Assembly: GCA_900757695.1 (NCBI GenBank) | Contig: CAAEOU010000126.1 | Location: 1 to 10,896, forward strand | Reading direction: 5' to 3' | Length of the DNA: 10,896 nucleotides | Source of the DNA: an uncultured Oscillospiraceae bacterium | GTDB lineage: Bacteria; Bacillota_A; Clostridia; Oscillospirales; Oscillospiraceae | Shown here: positions 1-6,508 of the stretch, piece after piece | Numbering within the stretch: position 1 is the stretch's first letter | How the letters are laid out: each line of letters starts with the position of its first letter | Translations under genes and position numbers: made by a program | The notes under the pieces: model-generated | The model's database searches: none | What the model was told of the DNA's origin: nothing | The model's input: only the letters and a program-made list of their open reading frames with translations

Positions 1-125
1 ATCAAACTTATTGTTGCCATAAACACTCTTGCAAACTTGCACTTTTTTTTATTTCAAGGCCCTGCCTCTCCCCATCGCCTCACCTTTCCACACCCACCAC
101 ATTCCCGGGGACTCTCCCGCAGGCT

Positions 126-154
126 TAAGGAACGCCGCACTGTGGCGTTCCTTA
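126..154 (-). repeat. Perfect 11-bp inverted repeat covering the recombinase stop codon
   Basis: TAAGGAACGCC (126-136) and GGCGTTCCTTA (144-154) are perfect reverse complements around a 7-nt loop. On the minus strand the TAA stop is the first three bases of the stem. No T-run follows, so it is not a typical intrinsic terminator. It may protect the 3' end of the transcript or be a protein-binding site. A second small hairpin (GGCAC-TGC-GTGCC, 156-168) lies next to it. Confidence 0.6.
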
Positions 155-1726
155 CGGCACTGCGTGCCACCGCCCTGTTCGAGTATCTCCGACGCTGCAG
201 CAGATCGTGCCTTCTTGAAATAGAGCAACAAAAAAACGCCCTACACTTTCGTGTAAGGCATTCTTTGGTGCACCATTCCCATCCAAAAACGAACCAAGTA
301 CTTCTTCCAGAGATACCGGGTGGCCGCCCTCCTGGTAGTTGAAATTCACCACAATGCGGTCATCGAACAGATAGATAGAGTTGACAAAACAGTCGATGAC
401 CTTTTCCTGAAAGGCAATATCCGCCGGGTCGCCGTGGCGGAACTGATCGAACCAGAACAGAATCTGCTCCCGTGTGATGGGCGGCTTTTCGATCTGCTCC
501 TGCAGGATGCTGGTTTCCAGTGCTTCACGCTGCTGCTCCAGTTCCTCCATCCGCGCCTTGGTGGAGGGCGTCAGGATGCCCTGCTCGATGGCCGCCACCA
601 GATTGTCGATGCGGCGCTTGACCTCGTTCAGCTCTGCCTGCAAAACCGGCAGGCGGGTGTTTTCCTTGCTCTGGTATTCCAGCAGCTTGTCCGCCAGCAG
701 GTCGATGACCCGGCCATTCAGCACCTTTTCCAGCGCTGTCTGCACCACAAACTGCTCCAGCGGTTCCTTGCGAACCGGCTTCAGGCTGCAAGCCTCCTTG
801 CCGCTGCGTTTGCGGGTACCACATTTATAGTAACAGTGGACCGTGCCCGTGTGGCTTCTGCCGCTCTCCCCTGCCATCATGGTACCGCACTTGCCGCAGA
901 ACAGCTTGGTGGTGAGCAGATAGTGAACATCGGCCTTGTTGTGGGCCGGTGCCTGGCGGTAAATCTCGCACCGGCGCTGGACCGCATCGAAGCAATCCGG
1001 GTCGATGATGGCCGGGATAGCATCGGGGATGACGGTATCCTTATAGCGATATTCGCCCAGATACCGGCGATTTTTGAGCAGCGTCTGGAAGCTGTTCTTG
1101 GTGAACGGGTTGCCCCGGCTGTTGCGGATGCCCCGGGCGTTCAGCGATTCGATGATGCTGCGGATGCTCTCCCCCGCCGCATACCGTTGGAATGCTTCCT
1201 GCACCACCGGTGCGGTGGCTGGATCGATCTGATAGTGATGCTCGCTGTCAATGCGATAGCCTAGTGGCACCGGGCCGCCGTTGAACTTGGCCTTGAGGGC
1301 GTTCTCTTTATGACCGCGACTGACCTTCTCGGCCAGCTCCGCCGAATAATACTCGGCCATGCCTTCCAGCAGGCTTTCCAGCATGATACCTTCCGGCGTG
1401 TTGGAGATGGGTTCTGTCACCGACACCACATGGACCCGGTTGTTTTTGAGGATGCGTTTATAGTGGGCCGAGTCGTACCGGTTGCGGGAAAAGCGGTCCA
1501 GCTTCCACACCAGCACCGCTTCAAAGGTATGGGTGGCGCTGTCGTGGATCATCTGCTGGAACTGCGGGCGGCTGTCGGTCTTGGCAGACAGCGCCCGGTC
1601 GATGTAGGTCCGCACCACGGTGATGCCGTTCTGGTCGGCATATTCCTTGCATTCCCGCAGCTGTCCCTCGATGGATTCTTCCCGCTGGTTGTCGCTGCTG
1701 TAGCGGGCATAGATCACGGCATTCAT
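152..1726 (-). CDS. Large serine recombinase (site-specific integrase/excisionase)
   Basis: Catalyses integration and excision of the element by serine-mediated double-strand exchange. The 524-aa protein has an N-terminal resolvase domain (about 1-145) with the active-site motif YARYSS (nucleophile probably Ser10), KLDRFSRNR at about 75-83 and the EGMAEYYSAELAEKVSRGH helix at about 121-139. A recombinase domain follows (about 155-255), then a zinc ribbon (Cys277, Cys280, Cys302, Cys313) and a coiled-coil-rich C-terminal part (about 345-415). This is the standard layout of the family. I chose the ATG at 1726 because AGGAGG lies 8 nt upstream; an in-frame GTG at 1733-1735 overlaps that ribosome binding site. 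The gene lies 13 nt after the xre stop, whose TAA runs into the same ribosome binding site, so the two are co-transcribed and probably coupled. Oddity: about 33 residues beyond the usual family ending (after GNGAPKN) are encoded across a terminator-like hairpin. Confidence 0.93.
   Translation of the reverse strand: MNAVIYARYSSDNQREESIEGQLRECKEYADQNGITVVRTYIDRALSAKTDSRPQFQQMIHDSATHTFEAVLVWKLDRFSRNRYDSAHYKRILKNNRVHVVSVTEPISNTPEGIMLESLLEGMAEYYSAELAEKVSRGHKENALKAKFNGGPVPLGYRIDSEHHYQIDPATAPVVQEAFQRYAAGESIRSIIESLNARGIRNSRGNPFTKNSFQTLLKNRRYLGEYRYKDTVIPDAIPAIIDPDCFDAVQRRCEIYRQAPAHNKADVHYLLTTKLFCGKCGTMMAGESGRSHTGTVHCYYKCGTRKRSGKEACSLKPVRKEPLEQFVVQTALEKVLNGRVIDLLADKLLEYQSKENTRLPVLQAELNEVKRRIDNLVAAIEQGILTPSTKARMEELEQQREALETSILQEQIEKPPITREQILFWFDQFRHGDPADIAFQEKVIDCFVNSIYLFDDRIVVNFNYQEGGHPVSLEEVLGSFLDGNGAPKNALHESVGRFFVALFQEGTICCSVGDTRTGRWHAVP
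230..258 (-). terminator. Terminator-like hairpin inside the 3' end of the recombinase gene
   Basis: Read on the minus strand: an 8-bp stem (CCTTACAC with GTGTAGGG, one T-G pair), a GAAA tetraloop, then CG and seven T. This has the form of an intrinsic terminator. It lies about 76 nt before the recombinase stop codon. Confidence 0.5.
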
Positions 1727-1739
1727 AGCGTGCACCTCC

Positions 1740-2114
1740 TTACTTGTGCTTTTCCTCTTCTCCCATATTGAGGATCATCTGTTTCAGACGGCGGTTCAGC
1801 TCACTGCCCGGCGTGAAACAGGCTTCCACAAACTCGCTCCAATCCGGTTTGCGCTGCAGCACTTCCTGCACCCCCTCCGGCGTGACGCAGATATACCGCC
1901 CGCGGGGGTCCTCGCACAGGCCGAAGATATAATCCAGCGATACATTAAAATAGGTGGCATACCAGACCAGGATACGGTAAGGTGCCGCTGCCCGGTCAGT
2001 TTCATACCGGTTGATGGCAGCCTGGTTGGTTCCAGCCATCGCCGCCAGCTGGGCCTGGGTCAGCCCCGCGTCCTTGCGCAGCACGCGCAGCCGGGTGCCT
2101 ACGGATACATCCAT
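1740..2114 (-). CDS. Xre-family transcriptional repressor (HTH_3)
   Basis: A 124-aa DNA-binding regulator. The N-terminal helix-turn-helix (about residues 6-61) is clear: LRVLRKDAGLTQAQLAAMAG, then TNQAAINRYETD as recognition helix, and the VSLDYIFGL motif that usually closes Xre domains. The C-terminal half (about 65-124) is not recognised. I chose the ATG at 2114 because AGGAGG lies 7 nt upstream; a longer reading to 2141 would run through the promoter leader. The gene sits directly upstream of the serine recombinase, with its stop codon touching the recombinase ribosome binding site, so it most likely controls recombinase expression and its own. Its promoter carries an inverted repeat around the -10 box, consistent with autorepression. 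The role is inferred from context; the fold is clear. Confidence 0.9.
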   Translation of the reverse strand: MDVSVGTRLRVLRKDAGLTQAQLAAMAGTNQAAINRYETDRAAAPYRILVWYATYFNVSLDYIFGLCEDPRGRYICVTPEGVQEVLQRKPDWSEFVEACFTPGSELNRRLKQMILNMGEEEKHK

Positions 2115-2129
2115 GGAAAGACCTCCTGC

Positions 2130-2161
2130 AAAATTCGTCAATTCAAGTATAATCGAATTTT
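2130..2161. promoter_or_regulatory. Inverted-repeat operator candidate for the Xre repressor
   Basis: AAAATTCG (2130-2137) and CGAATTTT (2154-2161) are perfect 8-bp inverted halves separated by 16 bp. They bracket the -10 box and start site of the xre promoter. A dimeric Xre protein bound here would block RNA polymerase. Confidence 0.55.
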
Positions 2162-2174
2162 AGGCGTATTGCAA
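2146..2174 (-). promoter_or_regulatory. Sigma-A promoter of xre-recombinase
   Basis: On the minus strand: -35 TTGCAA (2174-2169), 17-bp spacer, -10 TATACT (2151-2146). The expected start of transcription is near 2139, leaving a leader of about 25 nt before the xre ATG. Confidence 0.75.
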
Positions 2175-2220
2175 GAAGAATTGTCCACTTGAGCTTCCGA
2201 AAGCACCCGATACAGCGACT

Positions 2221-2958
2221 TTACTGCAAAGCGTCTCTTTTGCTCAGCCGATAAATCAGTATGCCGGATATCATACCACACAAAACCATCGAAATCACAC
2301 TGAGCAGGATTTCCGCCGGGGTAGATTCATAATACCCGGACAGTGTGAACGCAGCCACCAGCGGATACAGTTTGGATATGGTTCCCAGGTTTCCCACGAA
2401 GATAGTGATGAACGAGTAAACTTCCGCTGCCAGAAGGCTGAGCCAGTAATCCAGCTTCTTTTCGGTAATGAAGCAGATAATGGGCAGCACTGCAAAGAAA
2501 ACGCAAATTCCATCCACCAGATAGATTTTGAGATAGAGCCAAAAAATTTCTGCCGTAAGGACCTGGGCATGAAAAGCCATTTCCACGGCAAAGGCTGCCA
2601 GAAACAGCACAAGATAGGTTCCCACGCTGAAAACCAGAATCACCATGACCTTGGCCACTACCATCTTGCCCATATTGACCGGAATGAGCAAAAGGGACTT
2701 CAGCACATCTTCCTGGCTCTCCCGGCAAATGATATAACTGCCGAACAGCGCAATGATGCCCGGCAGCGCATACAGCGTTCCCAGGGACTGGACCCCGGTC
2801 AGATACCATTCAGGTTCCATGCCATACGCTTCATTTCCTCCGGCGAAAAAGCCCTGGGCTGTCACAATGACCAGTACCATGCAGAGCCCAAACAGTGCCA
2901 CAAGCAGCATACGGGAACGGCGAAGTTTTTTCAATTCTGTCCAAATCATAACCTGCAT
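2221..2958 (-). CDS. ABC-2 permease subunit, lantibiotic/bacitracin immunity type (LanE/LanG-like)
   Basis: A 245-aa integral membrane protein, the third gene of the pump operon. It has about six hydrophobic segments: the first at about 16-35 (after the basic start TELKKLRRSRM), then near 57-77, 98-125, 140-165, 170-190 and 220-238. After the second segment comes CRESQEDVLKSLLLIPV, the cytoplasmic motif shared by the ABC-2 family (compare NEQRCDVLKQLWIIPM in its neighbour). I chose the ATG at 2958 because GAGGAA lies just upstream; the reading can be extended to 3060 but that would overlap the preceding gene. It starts 10 nt after the stop of the first permease. The two permeases probably form a heterodimer driven by the ATPase at 3687-4619. 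No terminator is seen after it. Confidence 0.88.
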   Translation of the reverse strand: MQVMIWTELKKLRRSRMLLVALFGLCMVLVIVTAQGFFAGGNEAYGMEPEWYLTGVQSLGTLYALPGIIALFGSYIICRESQEDVLKSLLLIPVNMGKMVVAKVMVILVFSVGTYLVLFLAAFAVEMAFHAQVLTAEIFWLYLKIYLVDGICVFFAVLPIICFITEKKLDYWLSLLAAEVYSFITIFVGNLGTISKLYPLVAAFTLSGYYESTPAEILLSVISMVLCGMISGILIYRLSKRDALQ

Positions 2959-2968
2959 TGTGTTTTCC

Positions 2969-3694
2969 TCACTTTTCCGAAAGTCCATGATAGGCGTAGA
3001 TTCCAGAAGCCACCGCCCACCCTCCAAAACAGAGTACGGCAAAAAACGGCTGATAGGCACAGGGCATTATTATATTGGGCAGATCTCTTGAAATACAAAG
3101 GATGGCACAGGCCGAGGGAATCAGGTACGGGTTCGTCTGGGCCACGATAAAGCCCAGAAAAGCATAGATAATCGCTGCGCAGCAAGGCAGGAGGTACCCC
3201 TTGTGCGATACCGCCAGCGCCAGAATCGGGATAACTGCCACCGCTTCCAAAACTGCGGCTTCGATTCCCTTATACAGAATGAATGCCATCATTTCTCCGT
3301 TCCAGGAAAGGAACCTGAAAGCCAGCCCGAATGCAAAGGTAAAGCCCACCGCCAGCATCATAAAAGCAAGGGAAACCGTCAGAACGACCACCCACTTGGC
3401 AAAGAGATAGCCTCCCTTGCTCATAGGGATGATCCACAGTTGTTTCAATACGTCACAGCGCTGCTCATTATATACCAGCATAGAAGCCAGAACGCCCAGG
3501 ATGGCAGGCAGAATCAAAAAAATATTAAAGGAAAACAGCGCCTGCTTGTATAACCCCATATCCGTCAGATAATCGGGATGGGTGGCAAAGTAGGAGAAGG
3601 TAATCGCCGGCAGCACCAGAGAGAGCAGCGGCAGAATCCGTAAAAGTTTCCAGCGCCGCAGTTTGGAAAACTCGACGCGCACCACATTAAGCAA
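2969..3694 (-). CDS. ABC-2 permease subunit, lantibiotic/bacitracin immunity type (LanE/LanG-like)
   Basis: A 241-aa integral membrane protein, the second gene of the pump operon. It starts with a basic amphipathic stretch (VRVEFSKLRRWKLLR), has about six hydrophobic segments, and carries the ABC-2 motif NEQRCDVLKQLWIIPM after the second. It is equal in size and layout to the following permease, so the pair looks like LanE and LanG partners from an old duplication. I chose the TTG at 3694: GGAGG lies 8 nt upstream, it gives a normal family start (MLNVVRVEF), and it overlaps the ATPase stop codon, which favours translational coupling. In-frame GTG codons at 3685 and 3682 are alternatives. The open frame extends to 3796, but that part lies inside the ATPase gene and reads as unrelated sequence. 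Confidence 0.87.
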   Translation of the reverse strand: MLNVVRVEFSKLRRWKLLRILPLLSLVLPAITFSYFATHPDYLTDMGLYKQALFSFNIFLILPAILGVLASMLVYNEQRCDVLKQLWIIPMSKGGYLFAKWVVVLTVSLAFMMLAVGFTFAFGLAFRFLSWNGEMMAFILYKGIEAAVLEAVAVIPILALAVSHKGYLLPCCAAIIYAFLGFIVAQTNPYLIPSACAILCISRDLPNIIMPCAYQPFFAVLCFGGWAVASGIYAYHGLSEK

Positions 3695-4619
3695 TGCCTT
3701 CGCCTCCCGTGATTTTCTTGAAATAGTCTTCCAGCGTATCGTCTTTTTCTGCCAGTCCCGAAAGCCCCACGCCCTGCAACGTGAGTTCCCGCACAAGTGC
3801 CTCCCGGTCGATGGTGGTTTTAAAAATTTTGACGCTGGTTGTATCCTGAATGGAATATTCCCCTACCTGCAGAGCCATCTGCTGTTCCAGAATGCGGGCC
3901 GTTGCCGCTGTATCGGACACCTGCAGCAGAATATATTTCTGGTTTTTCTTTTTCAGTTCTTCCATCGTTTCCTCTTCCAGCAAAACACCGTGGTCCAGAA
4001 TGCCGATGTCATCGGCCAACATGGAAATTTCCGAAAGGATATGGCTGGAAACAAGAATGGTCTTTCCCTCTTTTTCGCTGAGGGAGCGGATAAAGGCCCG
4101 TACCTCCGCAATCCCGATGGGGTCCAGACCATTGGTAGGCTCATCCAGGATCAGCAGTTCCGGGTCATGCATAATGGCGTTGGCAATCCCCAACCGCTGT
4201 TTCATGCCCAAAGAATACTCCCCAAAGAGCTTTTTGTCCTTATAGGGCAATCCCACCACCTGCAGGGCGTGCTCCACTGCGTCAGGGCGGATCGTTCCCC
4301 GCAGCTTGGCGAAGATTTCCAGATTTTCGGTCCCCGTCAGATTGGGATAGAAACCAGGTGTTTCGATGATGGCACCAATACGCTGAAAGACACTGCGTTC
4401 TCTGCGCTTCACCGGCTCTCCGAACAGCAGCGTTTCGCCGGAGGTAGCCGGCATCAGCTGTAAAATCAACTTCATGATGCTGGTTTTCCCGGCGCCATTC
4501 CGTCCCAGCAGGCCATAAATGTGGCCTTTGGGGACGTGCAGGCAGACATCGTTGACGGCAACCTGTTCCCCGTATCTTTTGGTCAGGTGCCTGGTTTCAA
4601 TGGCATAGGATTCTTTCAT
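3687..4619 (-). CDS. ABC transporter ATPase, peptide-antibiotic resistance (LanF/BcrA/CprA-like)
   Basis: A 310-aa nucleotide-binding subunit that powers removal of membrane-active peptides by the two permeases that follow. Walker A is GRNGAGKT (39-46), the signature is YSLGMKQR (135-142), Walker B is LLILDEP (155-161), the D-loop is GLDP, and the switch histidine is in SSHILSE (His193). At the Q-loop the sequence is IGAIIETPGF, so Glu86 replaces the usual Gln. This E-loop is known from the LanF subunits of lantibiotic immunity pumps and is the best evidence for that subfamily. The C-terminal 90 residues match the variable tail of BcrA-like ATPases in position. The ATG at 4619 has GAGG 6 nt upstream. 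It is the first gene of the operon, divergent from the two-component genes that probably control it. The substrate cannot be told from sequence. Confidence 0.93.
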   Translation of the reverse strand: MKESYAIETRHLTKRYGEQVAVNDVCLHVPKGHIYGLLGRNGAGKTSIMKLILQLMPATSGETLLFGEPVKRRERSVFQRIGAIIETPGFYPNLTGTENLEIFAKLRGTIRPDAVEHALQVVGLPYKDKKLFGEYSLGMKQRLGIANAIMHDPELLILDEPTNGLDPIGIAEVRAFIRSLSEKEGKTILVSSHILSEISMLADDIGILDHGVLLEEETMEELKKKNQKYILLQVSDTAATARILEQQMALQVGEYSIQDTTSVKIFKTTIDREALVRELTLQGVGLSGLAEKDDTLEDYFKKITGGEGIA

Positions 4620-4672
4620 GGTAAACCTCTTTTCCTTGTTCTGGTGAGGGAGATTTCTTGGAACTTGTGTTC

Positions 4673-4678
4673 AGTATA
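4673..4678 (-). promoter_or_regulatory. -10 box of the ABC transporter operon, without a -35
   Basis: TATACT on the minus strand (4678-4673). No TTGACA-like hexamer lies 16-18 bp upstream, where AGGCGA is found instead. The direct repeats end 3 bp from the -10 box, so the promoter probably depends on an activator. The expected transcript start is near 4666, about 46 nt before the ATG. Confidence 0.65.
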
Positions 4679-4681
4679 CGC

Positions 4682-4725
4682 CCAAAATCTTACTTTCGCC
4701 TTATCAGAATCTTAACGAAATCTTG
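4682..4725 (-). promoter_or_regulatory. Four tandem 11-bp direct repeats, response-regulator binding site candidate
   Basis: On the minus strand four contiguous 11-bp units run 4725-4715 (CAAGATTTCGT), 4714-4704 (TAAGATTCTGA), 4703-4693 (TAAGGCGAAAG) and 4692-4682 (TAAGATTTTGG). All start with (T/C)AAG, and three continue as ATT. OmpR/PhoB-family regulators bind head-to-tail repeats with this 10-11-bp period. The array stops 3 bp before the -10 box of the pump operon, where an activator would touch RNA polymerase. Confidence 0.7.
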
Positions 4726-4726
4726 T

Positions 4727-4748
4727 TTTTCTCTCAAAACAGAGAAAA
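4727..4748. repeat. 8-bp inverted repeat in the divergent promoter region
   Basis: TTTTCTCT (4727-4734) and AGAGAAAA (4741-4748) are perfect reverse complements around CAAAAC. It lies between the repeat array and the promoter of the response regulator. Its function is unknown. Confidence 0.5.
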
Positions 4749-4782
4749 GGCTGATTCCGAAATTTTCTCAAAGCCCGGAACG

Positions 4783-4791
4783 TGATACAAT
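4783..4791 (+). promoter_or_regulatory. Extended -10 promoter of the two-component genes
   Basis: TGATACAAT has the TG of an extended -10 and a TACAAT hexamer (5 of 6 to TATAAT). The -35 region (TTTTCT at 4763-4768) is weak. The start of transcription is expected near 4798. Confidence 0.5.
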
Positions 4792-4793
4792 AC

Positions 4794-4818
4794 ATACAGC
4801 AACCGCTTGTTGCTGTAT
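4794..4818 (+). repeat. Perfect 9-bp inverted repeat at the expected mRNA 5' end of the two-component genes
   Basis: ATACAGCAA (4794-4802) and TTGCTGTAT (4810-4818) are perfect reverse complements around a 7-nt loop. The repeat covers the predicted start site and early leader, ahead of the ribosome binding site (4836-4840). It could be a 5' stem-loop or an operator. Confidence 0.6.
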
Positions 4819-4847
4819 CTACGAATTTCCAGACTGAGGACGGACCT

Positions 4848-5546
4848 ATGAAATATATTCTGACAATTGACGATGACGAAGCACTGTGCAAGCTGGTGAA
4901 GAAATGTATCGAAACGGCGCAAGTTCCCGTATATACTTTTCTGCGCGGGGAGGATGCGCTTTCCTTCTTCTATCAGAATCAGAGTGACTGTGTTCTGGTC
5001 ATTCTGGACATCATGCTTCCCGGCATGGATGGATACAGCGTTCTGGAAAAGGTTCGGGCTGTGAGCAACGTGCCGGTCCTGATGCTTACCGCCAAAGATC
5101 AGGAAGAAGATAAGGTCGCCGGACTGCAGAACGGTGCAGATGACTATCTGACAAAGCCCTTCGGCCTGGCAGAATTGACGGCCCGCGTGAACTCCCTGGT
5201 GCGCCGGTATACGAAGTTCAATCCCCACCATGAAGAGAATCAGCGCCTTCGGTTTCACGATATGACCATCGACCCGTCGGCGCATTCGGTGGAAGTACAA
5301 GGAAAGCTGGTATCTCTGACCGCCAGAGAATTTGACATTCTCCTCTTTCTGGCCCAGCACAAGGGACGTATCTTTACCAAACAGCAAATCTATCAGAATA
5401 TCTGGAAAGAGCCTTATTACCAGGATGACGGCAATATTATGTCGATCATCAGCAAGCTGCGCAAAAAGATTGAGCCTGATCCCGAGCACCCTTTTTATGT
5501 ACTGACGGTGTATGGCGTGGGGTATCGCTTCAATGAAAAGGCATAA
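4848..5546 (+). CDS. OmpR/PhoB-family response regulator
   Basis: A 232-aa two-domain regulator. The receiver domain (about 1-120) has the acidic pocket DDDE (8-11), the phosphorylated Asp54 (VILDIMLPGMDG), Thr81 (MLTAK) and Lys103 (LTKPF). The C-terminal winged helix (about 133-230) contains SLTAREFDILLFLAQHKG, the loop IYQNIWKEPYYQDD, the recognition helix NIMSIISKLRKKIE and the closing hairpin YVLTVYGVGYRF. I chose the ATG at 4848: GAGGA lies 7 nt upstream and the protein then begins MKYILTIDDDE as expected; the frame is open from 4782 but that part covers the promoter. The histidine kinase follows 12 nt downstream. Context and the 11-bp repeats at 4682-4725 suggest that it activates the divergent ABC transporter operon, as CprR, BcrR-like or LanR systems do for their pumps. 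This role is inferred. Confidence 0.95.
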   Translation: MKYILTIDDDEALCKLVKKCIETAQVPVYTFLRGEDALSFFYQNQSDCVLVILDIMLPGMDGYSVLEKVRAVSNVPVLMLTAKDQEEDKVAGLQNGADDYLTKPFGLAELTARVNSLVRRYTKFNPHHEENQRLRFHDMTIDPSAHSVEVQGKLVSLTAREFDILLFLAQHKGRIFTKQQIYQNIWKEPYYQDDGNIMSIISKLRKKIEPDPEHPFYVLTVYGVGYRFNEKA

Positions 5547-5558
5547 GGGAGAAGATCT

Positions 5559-6476
5559 ATGCTGTCCGTGATTTGTATATTGTGTGGGGCGCTGGCCCTT
5601 TGGCTTGCTGCAACGCTTTTTCTCTGGCACCGGGAGCTTCTGGAAATTCAGAAAGCCCTGGAAGATATCGGAGCCGGAAACCTGAACCGCAGGATCGTAA
5701 CCCGCGGTCCGCAAGCGATTCGTTCCATTGGCTACGGCATCAACAAGATTGTACAGCAAAGCCAGCAGAGCGCCATCCAACAGAAGCGCCACGAACAGGC
5801 CTATAAACAGCTGATCACCAATCTTTCCCATGACATCAAGACACCACTTGCCTCCCTGACAGGCTATCTGGAAGCCGTAGAAAACGGACTTGTGGTGGGC
5901 CAGGAGAAGGAAGAATATCTGCAGACCGCCTATGAACGGGCCGGTGCCCTGCGTTCCTTTGTGGAAAAGCTCTTTGAATGGGTCAAACTGGATGCAGGTG
6001 AGCAGAAGCTTCAAATCGAACCGCTGGATCTCTGTGAGATTTCACGGCAATATGTGGCCGAATGGATTGGCCCGCTGGAAAGCAGCGGTTTTTCCTATAC
6101 GATTGAGATCCCGGAAGAAACCTGGTTGGCAGATCTGGATAAAAACGCCTACAAGCGTATCGTAAACAACCTTTGCGAGAATGTGCTCCGGCACAGTCAC
6201 GGCACACAGTTTCGTTTCTGTCTGATCCCTGACGCCCGACAGGCAACGATCCGTGTTTCCGACAATGGCACAGGCATTTCTGCCGACGATCTTCCTCATG
6301 TTTTTGACCGGTTATATCAATGCGATCCTTCCCGAACAACTCCCGGAAACGGCCTTGGCCTTTCCATAACCAAGGAACTGGTCGTTGCTATGGGCGGCAC
6401 CATTCAGGTACAAAGTTTTCCGGACCACGAAACAACATTCACCATCTGTTTTCCAAAAGCAAAAGCGTTGCCATAA
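5559..6476 (+). CDS. Sensor histidine kinase, short N-terminus with one membrane segment
   Basis: A 305-aa membrane-bound kinase, partner of the regulator just upstream. It has one hydrophobic segment (about 3-23), a HAMP-like linker (about 25-75, EIQKALEDIGAGNLNRRI), the phosphoacceptor motif LSHDIKTPLASL with His91, an N box NNLCENVLRHS (Asn208), the G1 box DNGTGI (235-240), an F box VFDRLYQ and the G2 box GNGLGLSI (263-270). There is practically no extracellular part, so the stimulus must be sensed in or at the membrane or passed on by a partner such as the transporter. This fits the small kinases that work with peptide-antibiotic pumps. The ATG at 5559 has an AGGGAGAAG ribosome binding site. 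Its stop codon forms the loop of the terminator that ends the operon. Confidence 0.94.
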   Translation: MLSVICILCGALALWLAATLFLWHRELLEIQKALEDIGAGNLNRRIVTRGPQAIRSIGYGINKIVQQSQQSAIQQKRHEQAYKQLITNLSHDIKTPLASLTGYLEAVENGLVVGQEKEEYLQTAYERAGALRSFVEKLFEWVKLDAGEQKLQIEPLDLCEISRQYVAEWIGPLESSGFSYTIEIPEETWLADLDKNAYKRIVNNLCENVLRHSHGTQFRFCLIPDARQATIRVSDNGTGISADDLPHVFDRLYQCDPSRTTPGNGLGLSITKELVVAMGGTIQVQSFPDHETTFTICFPKAKALP

Positions 6477-6491
6477 GGCAACGCTTTTTTT
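6461..6491 (+). terminator. Intrinsic terminator of the two-component operon
   Basis: AAAAGCGTTGCC (6461-6472), loop ATAA, GGCAACGCTTTT (6477-6488), within a run of seven T (6485-6491). The loop contains the kinase stop codon. Read on the minus strand the hairpin also ends in T-rich sequence, so it may stop the convergent mob transcript too. Confidence 0.92.
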
Positions 6492-6508
6492 GCCGTCGGG
6501 CATTTCTC

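Noticed and set aside
49..231. 60-codon minus-strand ORF across the recombinase 3' end
   Set aside because: No ribosome binding site, no recognisable sequence, and it overlaps the recombinase in another frame.
264..275. GGTGCACCAT shared with the 3' end of tRNA-Lys (10799-10808), as possible att core
   Set aside because: Only 10 bases, in a plain coding context (Gly-Ala-Pro). Serine recombinases need no tRNA target, and the flanks do not match.
320..1264. Long plus-strand ORF antisense to the recombinase
   Set aside because: Shadow frame of a clear gene; its translation has no domain-like pattern.
4734..6014. 426-codon minus-strand ORF opposite the regulator and kinase
   Set aside because: It covers two certain genes in antisense and has no ribosome binding site; a shadow caused by codon bias.
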